A stretch of DNA of 36,137 bases from the NCBI GenBank assembly GCA_025936915.1, contig JAICSK010000006.1, positions 1-36,137 on the forward strand, written 5' to 3'. Both the position numbers and the translations under genes were made by a program. The notes beneath the pieces were generated by a model, which saw only the letters and a list, made by a program, of their open reading frames with translations, searched no databases and was not told the origin of the DNA. The DNA is from Nocardioides sp. (GTDB lineage: Bacteria > Actinomycetota > Actinomycetes > Propionibacteriales > Nocardioidaceae). This document shows positions 25,297 through 32,231 of this stretch, in pieces (positions within the stretch are counted from its first letter, which is position 1; each line of letters begins with the position of its first letter).

Positions 25297-25385
25297 GTGC
25301 ACGTCGGCTCGGGGAACCCGACGGACACGGGGGCGATTGTTGCACGGCCGAGTGGGGAGCTCCAACCCCGGATCGCAGCGAATTT
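25297..25385 (-). other. Structured non-coding stretch, possible 3'-UTR RNA
   Basis: No gene is visible between the DUF3099 stop and the long hairpin. On the minus strand this stretch can form CGTCGG (25323-25318) pairing with CCGACG (25307-25302) around a C-rich loop, and GTGCA/TGCAC flank a larger domain. Runs CCCC and CCCCC appear in unpaired positions. With the terminator hairpin this could be a 3'-UTR-derived small RNA, but the call rests only on visible complementarity. Confidence 0.25.
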
Positions 25386-25709
25386 TCATTCGGAATCCGC
25401 GCCCGGAGGCAGCTGCTTGTCCTGCGATGAGTCGTCGCGCAGCTCGAATCCGTCCGATTTCGTGCTGGCGGCGTTCGCCATCACGACGGCGACGTACGGC
25501 AGGAACACCGCGCCCACCACGAAGATCCACGGCAGCCACCCAGGTCCCGCGTGGGTCATCGCCAGGACCGCCACGGCGACGAAGCACAGCGTGCGCACAC
25601 CCATCGTGATCACGTAGCGCTTCTGGCGCGACGCGATGTCCGCACCGGCGCCGGCGGACGCCGTCGTGATGCGGACCGGGACGTCGGTCCCGCGCTTCGG
25701 ACGCGTCAT
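25386..25709 (-). CDS. DUF3099 membrane protein
   Basis: A 107-residue small membrane protein of the actinobacterial DUF3099 family. After a basic start (MTRPKRGTDVPVRITTASAG), the family motif region ASRQKRYVITMGVRTLCFVAVAVL leads into two hydrophobic helices (about residues 38-56 and 63-82), followed by an acidic, polar C-terminus (DGFELRDDSSQDKQLPPG). The function is unknown. The ATG at 25709 is preceded by a -10-like box, and the longer upstream frame overlaps the dodecin gene antisense. It is divergent from dodecin. Confidence 0.85.
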   Translation of the reverse strand: MTRPKRGTDVPVRITTASAGAGADIASRQKRYVITMGVRTLCFVAVAVLAMTHAGPGWLPWIFVVGAVFLPYVAVVMANAASTKSDGFELRDDSSQDKQLPPGADSE

Positions 25710-25714
25710 ACTCC

Positions 25715-25720
25715 ACCATA
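25715..25720 (-). promoter_or_regulatory. Possible leaderless -10 box for DUF3099 gene
   Basis: Minus-strand TATGGT is followed by 5 nt and the ATG at 25709. Confidence 0.35.
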
Positions 25721-25761
25721 AGTCCGCCACGGCTTCGCGGCGGTGCCAGGTCGGCGGCCCG

Positions 25762-25767
25762 TAGAGT
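25762..25767 (+). promoter_or_regulatory. Leaderless -10 box for dodecin gene
   Basis: TAGAGT lies 8 nt before the ATG at 25776 and supports that start over an upstream in-frame codon. Confidence 0.5.
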
Positions 25768-25775
25768 CCACGCCC

Positions 25776-25988
25776 ATGAGCAACCGCACCTATCGCGTGA
25801 CCGAGATCGTCGGGACCTCGCCGGACGGGATCGACGAGGCCATCCGCAACGCCGTACGCCGGGCCAGCACGACCCTGCGACACGTGGACTGGTTCGAGGT
25901 GACCCAGGTCCGCGGTCAGATCAAGGACGGCGACGTCGAACACTTCCAGGTCGGGATGAAGATCGGTTTCCGGCTCGAGGACGAATGA
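25776..25988 (+). CDS. Dodecin, flavin-binding protein
   Basis: A 70-residue dodecin, a small protein that assembles into a hollow dodecamer storing flavins. Family features are the opening YRVTEIVGTSPDGIDEAIRNAV, the flavin-stacking tryptophan W39 in HVDWFEVTQVRG, and the end VEHFQVGMKIGFRLED. The length is exactly what is expected. It has its own probable leaderless promoter, and fabG follows after 16 bp with a separate one. Confidence 0.94.
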   Translation: MSNRTYRVTEIVGTSPDGIDEAIRNAVRRASTTLRHVDWFEVTQVRGQIKDGDVEHFQVGMKIGFRLEDE

Positions 25989-25991
25989 CGC

Positions 25992-25997
25992 TAGCGT
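25992..25997 (+). promoter_or_regulatory. Leaderless -10 box for fabG
   Basis: TAGCGT lies 7 nt before the GTG at 26005, directly after the dodecin stop. Confidence 0.5.
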
Positions 25998-26004
25998 CGG
26001 CGCC

Positions 26005-26715
26005 GTGAGCGAGCCCCGATCCGTCCTGGTCACCGGCGGCAACCGCGGCATCGGTCGCGCGATCGCCGAGGCGTTCCTCGCTCTCGGCGACCAGGTCGCG
26101 GTCACGTCGCGCTCGGGGGGTGGCCCAGACGGTGCGCTGCACCTGACCTGTGACGTGACCGACGCCGCGGCCGTGGAGCAGGCCTTCGTCGACGCCGAGT
26201 CCGCGCACGGTCCGGTCGAGGTGTTGGTCGCCAACGCCGGGATCACCGCCGACACCCTGATCCTGCGGATGTCCGAGGACGACTGGGGTTCGGTGATCGA
26301 GACCAACCTGACCGGCACGTTCCGGCTCGCCAAGCGGGCGGCCAAGGGGATGCTGCGGCTACGCCGGGGGCGGATCATCCTCATCTCCTCGGTCGTCGGG
26401 CTCACCGGGCAGGCCGGCCAGGTCAACTACGCGGCATCGAAGTCGGGCCTCGTCGGGATCGCGCGCTCGCTGACCCGCGAGCTGGGGTCGCGTTCGATCA
26501 CGGCGAACGTCGTCGCACCCGGCTTCATCGAGACCGACATGACGGCCGTGCTCTCCGACGACCAGAAGACCAGCATCATGAACCAGGTCCCCCTCCAGCG
26601 CTACGGCACGGTCGACGAAGTGGCCTCCGCGGTCACCTGGCTGGCGTCTCCGGGCGGGTCCTACGTCTCCGGCGCGGTGATCCCGGTCGACGGCGGCCTC
26701 GGCATGGGTCACTGA
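26005..26715 (+). CDS. fabG: FabG, 3-oxoacyl-ACP reductase (MabA-like)
   Basis: NADPH-dependent ketoreductase of type II fatty acid synthesis. The 236-residue protein has the cofactor motif TGGNRGIGRA, the NAG motif LVANAGITAD, and the catalytic Y142 and K146 (NYAASKSGLVG) with the active-site serine in ILISSVVG. The end SPGGSYVSGAVIPVDGGLGMGH is typical of FabG. It is followed 10 bp later by fabI, the same order as mycobacterial fabG1 (mabA)-inhA, so the pair probably acts in chain elongation together. Confidence 0.95.
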   Translation: MSEPRSVLVTGGNRGIGRAIAEAFLALGDQVAVTSRSGGGPDGALHLTCDVTDAAAVEQAFVDAESAHGPVEVLVANAGITADTLILRMSEDDWGSVIETNLTGTFRLAKRAAKGMLRLRRGRIILISSVVGLTGQAGQVNYAASKSGLVGIARSLTRELGSRSITANVVAPGFIETDMTAVLSDDQKTSIMNQVPLQRYGTVDEVASAVTWLASPGGSYVSGAVIPVDGGLGMGH

Positions 26716-26725
26716 AAGGAACGAG

Positions 26726-27499
26726 ATGGGCGGCATCCTCGACGGCAAGCGGATCCTGGTCACCGGCGTGACCATGGACTCCTCGATCGGCTTCTCGGTG
26801 GCGAGGGTCGCCCAGGAGCAGGGCGCGACCGTGCTGATCTCCAACTTCGGCCGCGCCCTCGGCATCACCCGCCGGATCGCCAAGCGGCTGCCGACCGAGC
26901 CACCCGTCCTGGAGCTCGACGTCACCGACGAGGCCCACCTCGACGGTCTCGCCGACGCCGTGCGCGAGCACGTCGACGGGCTGGACGGGGTCGTCCACTC
27001 GATCGCCTACGGCAACCCCGAGACCATCCTCGGCGGGAAGTTCCTCGACGGCCCCTGGGACGACGTCGCACGGGCGGTCGAGGTGTCGGCGTACTCGCTC
27101 AAGGCGCTGGCGATGGCATGCCGACCGCTGATGGGGCCGGGCGGCTCGATCGTCGGCCTGACCTTCGACGCCACCATCGCCTGGCCGGCGTACGACTGGA
27201 TGGGGGTGGCCAAGGCCGCCCTCGAGTCGACCTCGAGGTACGTCGCGCGCGATCTCGGCCCGCAGGGCATCCGCTGCAACCTGGTCAGTGCGGGGCCGAT
27301 CAAGAGCCTGGCCGCCAAGGCGATCCCGGGGTTCGAGGACCTCGAGTCGATGTGGAACGACCGATCCCCCCTCGGCTGGGACGAGAAGGACCAGGAGCCG
27401 ACCGCCAAGGCCATCTGCGCGCTGCTCTCCGACTTCTTCCCGGCGACGACGGGCGAGATCGTCCATGTGGACGGTGGCTACCACGCGATGGGCGCCTGA
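26726..27499 (+). CDS. fabI: FabI/InhA-type enoyl-ACP reductase
   Basis: NADH-dependent enoyl-ACP reductase, the last step of each fatty acid elongation round. The 257-residue sequence begins GGILDGKRILVTGVTMDSSIGF, very close to InhA. The catalytic pair of the YxxMxxxK motif is Y156 and K163 (AYDWMGVAKAALES). HSIAYG corresponds to the InhA cofactor loop containing the NADH-contacting serine. The protein is somewhat shorter than InhA (269), lacking a short loop near the substrate-binding helix. A Shine-Dalgarno (AAAGGAACG) precedes the ATG. A strong hairpin lies just downstream. Confidence 0.95.
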   Translation: MGGILDGKRILVTGVTMDSSIGFSVARVAQEQGATVLISNFGRALGITRRIAKRLPTEPPVLELDVTDEAHLDGLADAVREHVDGLDGVVHSIAYGNPETILGGKFLDGPWDDVARAVEVSAYSLKALAMACRPLMGPGGSIVGLTFDATIAWPAYDWMGVAKAALESTSRYVARDLGPQGIRCNLVSAGPIKSLAAKAIPGFEDLESMWNDRSPLGWDEKDQEPTAKAICALLSDFFPATTGEIVHVDGGYHAMGA

Positions 27500-27505
27500 C
27501 CACCT

Positions 27506-27535
27506 CGGAGAAGCCCCCGGGCGGTGGGTTCTCCG
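27506..27535 (+). terminator. Terminator hairpin after fabG-fabI
   Basis: CGGAGAAGCCC and GGGTTCTCCG can pair as a stem of about 11 bp (one G-U, one base offset at the loop) starting 7 bp after the fabI stop. The tail is CCGTTCTC, with little U. This is the best-formed terminator-like hairpin on the plus strand here. Confidence 0.65.
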
Positions 27536-27634
27536 CCGTTCTCGGCGCACGAGCCGTGGAAAGGCCAGTCCCGACGAGCTGCTGTCAGGCCCCTTCCACC
27601 GCGACCGGCCATCGCCCTCGGTGTCACGGCGCGC

Positions 27635-28330
27635 ATGATCGAGGGGGGCCGATTCACCCGGGTGTTCCCGCCGGTCTACCGGCACCGCGACCACGAGATG
27701 TGCTTCGACGACCAGATCGCAGCCGCGCGGGGGGCTCTGCCGGAGACGGCCCGCCCCACCGGGGCCACGAGGCTCCGGATGTCGGGTCTCGACACCCGGG
27801 TCGGCCTCACCCCTCCGCTTGGTCGTACGAGGGGGCTCTTCCGGGCATCTTCCTGCATCGCACCGTCTCCTTGCCGCCCGGCGACGGCATCGGGGTCACG
27901 CCGGCGGCGGCCTTCCTCGCCTACTGCGCGACCGGCACGACCATCGATGCGACCGCTGCGGGGGACAGGTTGCTCCGTCGCCACCACATGGACGGTGACG
28001 AACTTCGCGCCCTGGTGTCGAGCCAGCCATGGCGGACGGGGCTGCCGAGGCCGCTTGGGTCCTGGACCATGATCCGCTTCGCCGGGCCTGCCGACGCCGG
28101 AGCCGAACGCGCCGGTCGCGTTGGGAGACGTCGTGGTGCACGTGGACCTCGCTATCAGCTCTACCGACGCCACGACCTCCTCCTCGTGCAGCGCACCAAG
28201 GAGACGCTCGGGCATCCCCGGGCACTGGTGCGACGGGTGCACGAGGCCCTGGTCTCCCGCGGGTACGACGGGCCCGCCCCCGGACCTAGGCCCCGGCTGG
28301 GAGTGCCTGTTCGCGCGACTCAGCCGCGTC
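27635..28330 (+). pseudogene. Frameshifted relic of a DUF559/AbiEi-like protein
   Basis: No single frame covers this stretch, but successive frames read as pieces of one protein. Frame A from 27635: GGRFTRVFPPVYRHRDHEMC, then ALPETARPTGATRLRMSGLDTR. Frame B from about 27840: GIFLHRTVSLPPGDGIGVTP and AAAFLAYCATGTTIDATAAGDRL, to SSQPWR. Frame C: AAEAAWVLDHD, then DVVVHVDLAI. Frame B again: YQLYRRHDLLLVQRTKETLG, to EALVSRGYDGP. The pieces resemble a family common in Nocardioides with an AbiEi-like N-terminal part and an endonuclease-like (DUF559/Vsr fold) C-terminal part. At least four frame changes argue for decay, not sequencing error. The family match is from memory of typical members. Confidence 0.7.
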
Positions 28331-28426
28331 GTACCCCGCAAGCGAGGGCTCCGGGCGGTTGGCAAGCCACCCTTTCGCTGCCGAGTTCAGTGGAAAGGTC
28401 ACCGCTGCGGGCGCCGGTGACTTCGG

Positions 28427-28432
28427 TAGCGT
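28427..28432 (+). promoter_or_regulatory. Leaderless -10 box for N-M ligase gene
   Basis: TAGCGT lies 6 nt before the GTG at 28439. Confidence 0.5.
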
Positions 28433-28438
28433 GCCCGC

Positions 28439-30136
28439 GTGACCTCCCTCGTCGAGCTGCGGGTCCTCGAGGGCCCGAACCTCTATTTCCCGCGCGCGGC
28501 GATCAAGGTCACCCTCGACATCAGCCCCCTGGCCTCGGCGCCGACGGCGACGGCCGAGCGGCTGGCGCGTCGGATCGGGCTCGCCGGTGCCCGGCCGGGG
28601 GAGCCGGACACCGGGTTCCGCCAGCGGTTCGCGCTCCGGGCGGTGGCGCGACTGGTACGCGAGATCGCGCACGAGTCGGGCACGGTGCGGTTGGCGGTCC
28701 GGGTCCGGCCGACCAGCGACCCGCACCTGATCGTCGTCTCCTATCCCTGGCGACACCGCGACCGCGCTCAGGCGATGGGACGCGCCGTCGCGGACGTGCT
28801 CGACGCCGTTCCCGGTGAGGACGTCGAGGAAGCCGTCGGTCACGCCGCCGAGCGCGTCCTCGCCTCGCCGGAGGGCGAGGAGCCGCACACGATCACGCCG
28901 ACGATCCCGGTCGTGGCGGTCACGGGCACCAACGGCAAGACCACGACCAGCCGGATGATCGCCCACGTCGCGCGACGCGCCGGCAAGGTCGTCGGCTGGT
29001 CGAACACCGACGGCATCTATCGCGACGGCGAGCTGATCGAGGCCGGTGACTACTCCGGCCCGAGCGGTGCGGCCCGGGTGCTGGCCCTCCCGGGGGTGCA
29101 GTTCGCGGTGACCGAGACCGCTCGTGGCGGCATCCTGCTCAAGGGCATCGGGCTCACCCGCAACGACGTCTCCGTGGTGACCAACGTGAGTGCCGACCAC
29201 CTGGGCCTGCAAGGCATCGACACCCTCGACCAGCTCGCCGAGGTCAAGGCGGTCGTGCCGCGCATCACTCGTCGACGAGGTTGGGCGGTGCTCAACGGCG
29301 ACGACCCTCGCGTGTACGCGATGCGCACCGTCATCCACGCCCGCCCGTGGGTGTTCTCCCGTGACCCGAACTCCCCGGCGATCCGCGAGACCCTCGACGC
29401 CGGCGGCCGGGCGACCACGGTCATCGACGGCTGGATCTCGGTGCTGCGGCCGCGACGGGACCCCGATCCGCTGATCGAGCTGGTCGACGTCCCGATGACG
29501 CTGGCCGGCCTCTCGCGCTTCAACGTCGAGAACACGCTGGCCGCGGCGTCGGCGTCGCTCGCCATCGGGATCGAGCGGACAACCGTGGTGGACGGGCTCG
29601 CGTCGTTCCGTCCGGACGCCGAGCACAACCCCGGCCGGATGAACATCTTCACGGTCCCGGTCGGTGGGGGAGAGACCTCGGTCGTGATCGACCTCGCCCA
29701 CAACGAGGCCGGCCTGGAGGCGTTGCTCGAGATCATGGCCGGCGTACGACGGGCGGGTTCGCGGCTGCTCCTCGGGCTCGGGGCGGTCGGCGACCGGACC
29801 GACGAGCTGATCGGCCGGCTCGGGGAGATCGGGGCGATGGGTGCGGACGTGGTCGCCATCGGGCACAAGCAGCGCTACCTCCGCGGCCGGAGCATGGAGG
29901 AGCTCGAGGGGCTGCTGCGGGACGGCGCCGAACGCGTCGGCGTCACCGACGTCGCGGCGTACCCGACCGAGGTCGCGTGCCTCGCCGCGCTCGTCGACCG
30001 AGCCCGTGACGGCGACGTCGTCGGGCTGATGTGTCACGCCGAGCGGCAGGACGTCTACGACTGGATCGCCGCGCACGGCGGCACCGCCGACACGCCGCAG
30101 CGTCTCGGCGAGAAGGTGCGGGCCGGGCAGGCCTGA
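28439..30136 (+). CDS. Cyanophycin synthetase-like Mur ligase lacking ATP-grasp domain
   Basis: A 565-residue protein. Residues ~4-135 look like the N domain of cyanophycin synthetase: LRVLEGPNLYFPRAAIKVTL at the start and LIVVSYPWRHRDRAQAMGRA near its end. The Mur-ligase M domain follows directly: P-loop GTNGKTTT with K167, TDGIYRDGELIEAGDYSGPS, VTETARGGILLKG, and NVSADHLGLQGIDTLDQLAE. Its C-terminal part has IDLAHNEAGLEALLEIMAG and ends in VGLMCHAERQDVYDWI. In CphA1 an ATP-grasp domain of over 300 residues separates these parts, and here it is absent. It should still couple ATP hydrolysis to amide bond formation on a carboxylate, but the substrates are unknown. A conventional CphA relative is encoded at 34663-36137. 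The stop is 1 bp from the HxlR stop. Confidence 0.85.
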   Translation: MTSLVELRVLEGPNLYFPRAAIKVTLDISPLASAPTATAERLARRIGLAGARPGEPDTGFRQRFALRAVARLVREIAHESGTVRLAVRVRPTSDPHLIVVSYPWRHRDRAQAMGRAVADVLDAVPGEDVEEAVGHAAERVLASPEGEEPHTITPTIPVVAVTGTNGKTTTSRMIAHVARRAGKVVGWSNTDGIYRDGELIEAGDYSGPSGAARVLALPGVQFAVTETARGGILLKGIGLTRNDVSVVTNVSADHLGLQGIDTLDQLAEVKAVVPRITRRRGWAVLNGDDPRVYAMRTVIHARPWVFSRDPNSPAIRETLDAGGRATTVIDGWISVLRPRRDPDPLIELVDVPMTLAGLSRFNVENTLAAASASLAIGIERTTVVDGLASFRPDAEHNPGRMNIFTVPVGGGETSVVIDLAHNEAGLEALLEIMAGVRRAGSRLLLGLGAVGDRTDELIGRLGEIGAMGADVVAIGHKQRYLRGRSMEELEGLLRDGAERVGVTDVAAYPTEVACLAALVDRARDGDVVGLMCHAERQDVYDWIAAHGGTADTPQRLGEKVRAGQA

Positions 30137-30137
30137 C

Positions 30138-30650
30138 TCACCGCAGCGCCAACGGCTCGAGCAGCCGGTGCGGCTGCCGGAGCGCGACCGAGACGGCGTC
30201 GTCACGCAGCGTCGGGTCGGCTCCCGGGCCGGGGCGCGCCTCGACGTCCCGCGGGGCGGGGTGTCGTCCACATGCCTCGCAGCGCCCGTCCGGACCGAGG
30301 TCGCCGCAGCCGACGTGTCGGTAGAGGCGTCGCGGGGCTCCCGGCGTCGTCAGCCGGTCACCCCACTGGAGCAGGGCGAACATCGCGGGCCAGAGCGCGA
30401 TGCCCGTCTCGGTGAGCTCGTACGACGGGTGGCCCGACCCGGTGCGGGTCAGGAGCCCGTCGGCCACCAGCGCCTCGAGCCGGGCGCTGAGCACGGCGCG
30501 CGAGATGTCGAGGTGTGCCTGGAAGTCGGTGAACCGGCGTACGCCGAGGAAGCAGTCGCGCAGGATCAACATCGTCCAGCGCTCGCCCACGATCTCGAGC
30601 GCTCGCGCCAGCGAGCAGTCCTGCCGCGCGTAGTCGGTGCCGAGGGGCAT
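30138..30650 (-). CDS. HxlR family transcriptional regulator
   Basis: A 170-residue winged-helix regulator. The HxlR core is at residues ~10-105: DCSLARALEIVGERWTMLIL, then RDCFLGVRRFTDFQAHL, ISRAVLSARLEALVADGLL and SYELTETGIALWPAM. A C-terminal extension contains HVGCGDLGPDGRCEACGRHP, a three-cysteine plus histidine cluster that may bind a metal, then a low-complexity tail. It is divergent from an MFS transporter gene. A long imperfect inverted repeat between them is the likely operator, suggesting it represses itself and the transporter. Confidence 0.9.
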   Translation of the reverse strand: MPLGTDYARQDCSLARALEIVGERWTMLILRDCFLGVRRFTDFQAHLDISRAVLSARLEALVADGLLTRTGSGHPSYELTETGIALWPAMFALLQWGDRLTTPGAPRRLYRHVGCGDLGPDGRCEACGRHPAPRDVEARPGPGADPTLRDDAVSVALRQPHRLLEPLALR

Positions 30651-30675
30651 CTTCGGTCCTCCCGCCGAGATCGGC

Positions 30676-30731
30676 TTGGTCTGGTGGTCGAACTCTATGC
30701 TACGGTACCTTAAGTTCGATCATCAGACCAA
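30676..30731. promoter_or_regulatory. Inverted-repeat operator between HxlR and MFS genes
   Basis: Left arm TTGGTCTGGTGGTCGAAC (30676-30693) and right arm GTTCGATCATCAGACCAA (30714-30731) are 18-bp inverted copies differing at two positions. The 20-bp spacer is relatively AT-rich (TCTATGCTACGGTACCTTAA) and includes TATGCT, a possible -10 box. The position between divergent genes and the arm length fit a repressor site, most likely for HxlR. Confidence 0.65.
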
Positions 30732-30742
30732 ATGGAGATGTC

Positions 30743-32143
30743 GTGACCCACGCCCGTCGTACCCGACTCAGCGCCACGCTCGGGACTCTCGCCGTCCTGG
30801 TGGCGTTCACCGCCCCGCTGGCCAACCTCAACCAGACGGCCGCCGGTCTCGGCGCCGGACCGTCGGGCCGCACCTGGATCCTCAGCTCGATGAGCATCGG
30901 ACTCGGTGCGTTCCTGCTGACGGCCGGCCGCGTCTCCGACGACTTCGGGCGACGCCGGACGTTCGTCGCGGGTGCGTTCGTGCTGGCGCTCGGATCGGTG
31001 GTCGCCGCGGCCACGCCGGACGTCGCGGTGTTCGTGCTCGCCCGCATCGTCCAGGGAGTAGGTGGAGCCGCCGTCGTCGCGGCCGGCCTCGGGATGCTGG
31101 CCACGGCGTTCCCCGACCCGCTCGCGCGCGCCCGGGTGACCGGCCTCTGGGGAGCCAGCGTGGGCGCCGGCATCGCGCTGGGTCCGGTGCTGTCGACGTG
31201 GCTGGGTCGCTGGCACTCCTGGCGGGACGTGTACGCCGTGCTGGCCGCAGCGGGACTGGCGCTCGCTCTCACCGCGACCGGGTGTCCCGAGTCCCGTGCC
31301 GCCCACCGCGCCCCGCTCGACGTACCGGGGGTGACGCTGCTGGCACTCGGGACCGGCGCGCTCCTCGCTGGCCTGACCGAGGGCCGCGCGGGCTGGGAGC
31401 AGCCACTGGTCGTGTTCCTGCTGGCGGCCGGAGTCGCGCTGCTGGGGGCGTTCGTCGTCACGGAGCGGCGGTCCGACCACCCGATGATCGACCTCTCCCT
31501 GTTCCGTCGTCCCGCCTTCGCGGCGGTCACGGTCGCGGCTCTCGCCAACGGTGGAGGCATCATCGCGCTGCTCTCCTTCGTCTCCGGGTTCGCCGGCATC
31601 GCGCTGGGACTCCCGCCCACGACGGCGGCCTGGCTGATGCTGGCGTGGTCCGGCCCGAGCGTGGTGGCGGCCCTGGCGGCACGTCGGCTGCCGCACCACT
31701 GGACCGGACGCGCCCGCATGGGGATCGCGCTCGTGGTCATCGCGGTCGGACAGCTGCTGCTCTGGGACGTCGGCACCGGCAGTGGTCCCTGGCGGTTCGT
31801 CCCGGGCCTGCTGCTGGCAGGGGTGGCGTCGGGCGTGCTGAACGCCGCACTGGGCCGGGAGAGCGTCGCGAGCGTGCCGCCGGACCAGGCGGGCCTCGGC
31901 AGCGGGGCCAACAACACGGCTCGCTATCTCGGGTCCGCCGTCGGCGTGACGGTGGTGGCCGTGGTCGCCGCACCGTCCGGAGCAGTCACACCGGCCGCTC
32001 TCGTGGACGGATGGAACCGCGCCGCCCTGGTCACCGCCGCGGTCTCGTTGGTCGGAGCCCTGGTCGTCCTCCTCGTCGGAGAGCGCAGGGCTGTCGCGGT
32101 GCCGGCCGAAATCCGTTCGCCCCAGGAGGCGGACGTTGCCTAG
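30743..32143 (+). CDS. MFS transporter (DHA2-like, drug efflux type)
   Basis: A 466-residue membrane protein with about 13-14 hydrophobic segments. MFS motif A is seen as GRVSDDFGRRRTF between helices 2 and 3, and motif C-like sequence is GASVGAGIALGPVLSTWLG in helix 5. The N-terminal loop with LNQTAAGLGAG and the overall length match the DHA2 14-helix drug:proton antiporters. A Shine-Dalgarno GGAG lies 5 nt before the GTG at 30743, so unlike many neighbours it has a leader, which includes the operator. Divergent HxlR regulator suggests inducible efflux. Substrate unknown. Confidence 0.9.
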   Translation: MTHARRTRLSATLGTLAVLVAFTAPLANLNQTAAGLGAGPSGRTWILSSMSIGLGAFLLTAGRVSDDFGRRRTFVAGAFVLALGSVVAAATPDVAVFVLARIVQGVGGAAVVAAGLGMLATAFPDPLARARVTGLWGASVGAGIALGPVLSTWLGRWHSWRDVYAVLAAAGLALALTATGCPESRAAHRAPLDVPGVTLLALGTGALLAGLTEGRAGWEQPLVVFLLAAGVALLGAFVVTERRSDHPMIDLSLFRRPAFAAVTVAALANGGGIIALLSFVSGFAGIALGLPPTTAAWLMLAWSGPSVVAALAARRLPHHWTGRARMGIALVVIAVGQLLLWDVGTGSGPWRFVPGLLLAGVASGVLNAALGRESVASVPPDQAGLGSGANNTARYLGSAVGVTVVAVVAAPSGAVTPAALVDGWNRAALVTAAVSLVGALVVLLVGERRAVAVPAEIRSPQEADVA

Positions 32144-32146
32144 GGT
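32141..32146 (+). promoter_or_regulatory. Leaderless -10 box upstream of the Erm region
   Basis: TAGGGT lies 7 nt before the ATG at 32154. That ATG opens a 25-codon frame, not the methyltransferase frame. The box overlaps the MFS stop codon. Confidence 0.5.
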
Positions 32147-32153
32147 CTCGGGC

Positions 32154-32231
32154 ATGGGCATGTACATGGTGATGGTCCGTCGTGGCCGCGGCCCCGCCGC
32201 GGCGGTGGGGATGGCATCCGCTCGAGCCTGA
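32154..32231 (+). CDS. Possible 25-aa leader peptide of the Erm-like gene
   Basis: This frame starts at the ATG set by the leaderless -10 box and reads MGMYMVMVRRGRGP, then an Ala-rich tail, stopping at 32229-32231. It overlaps the first 50 bp of the methyltransferase in another frame. Residues 9-12 (RRGR) include an Arg-x-Arg motif of the kind that stalls ribosomes with macrolides in known erm leader peptides. Alternatively it is the original N-terminus of the enzyme separated by a 1-base frameshift. Confidence 0.35.
   Translation: MGMYMVMVRRGRGPAAAVGMASARA

Noticed and set aside
25245-25350. A canonical 6C small RNA
   Set aside because: The loops contain at most five consecutive Cs and the gene context differs from the known loci I recall. 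It is kept only as an unclassified structured stretch.
27676-28365. A 229-codon minus-strand frame over the pseudogene
   Set aside because: It shows no recognisable domain, while the plus strand carries ordered fragments of a known type of protein.
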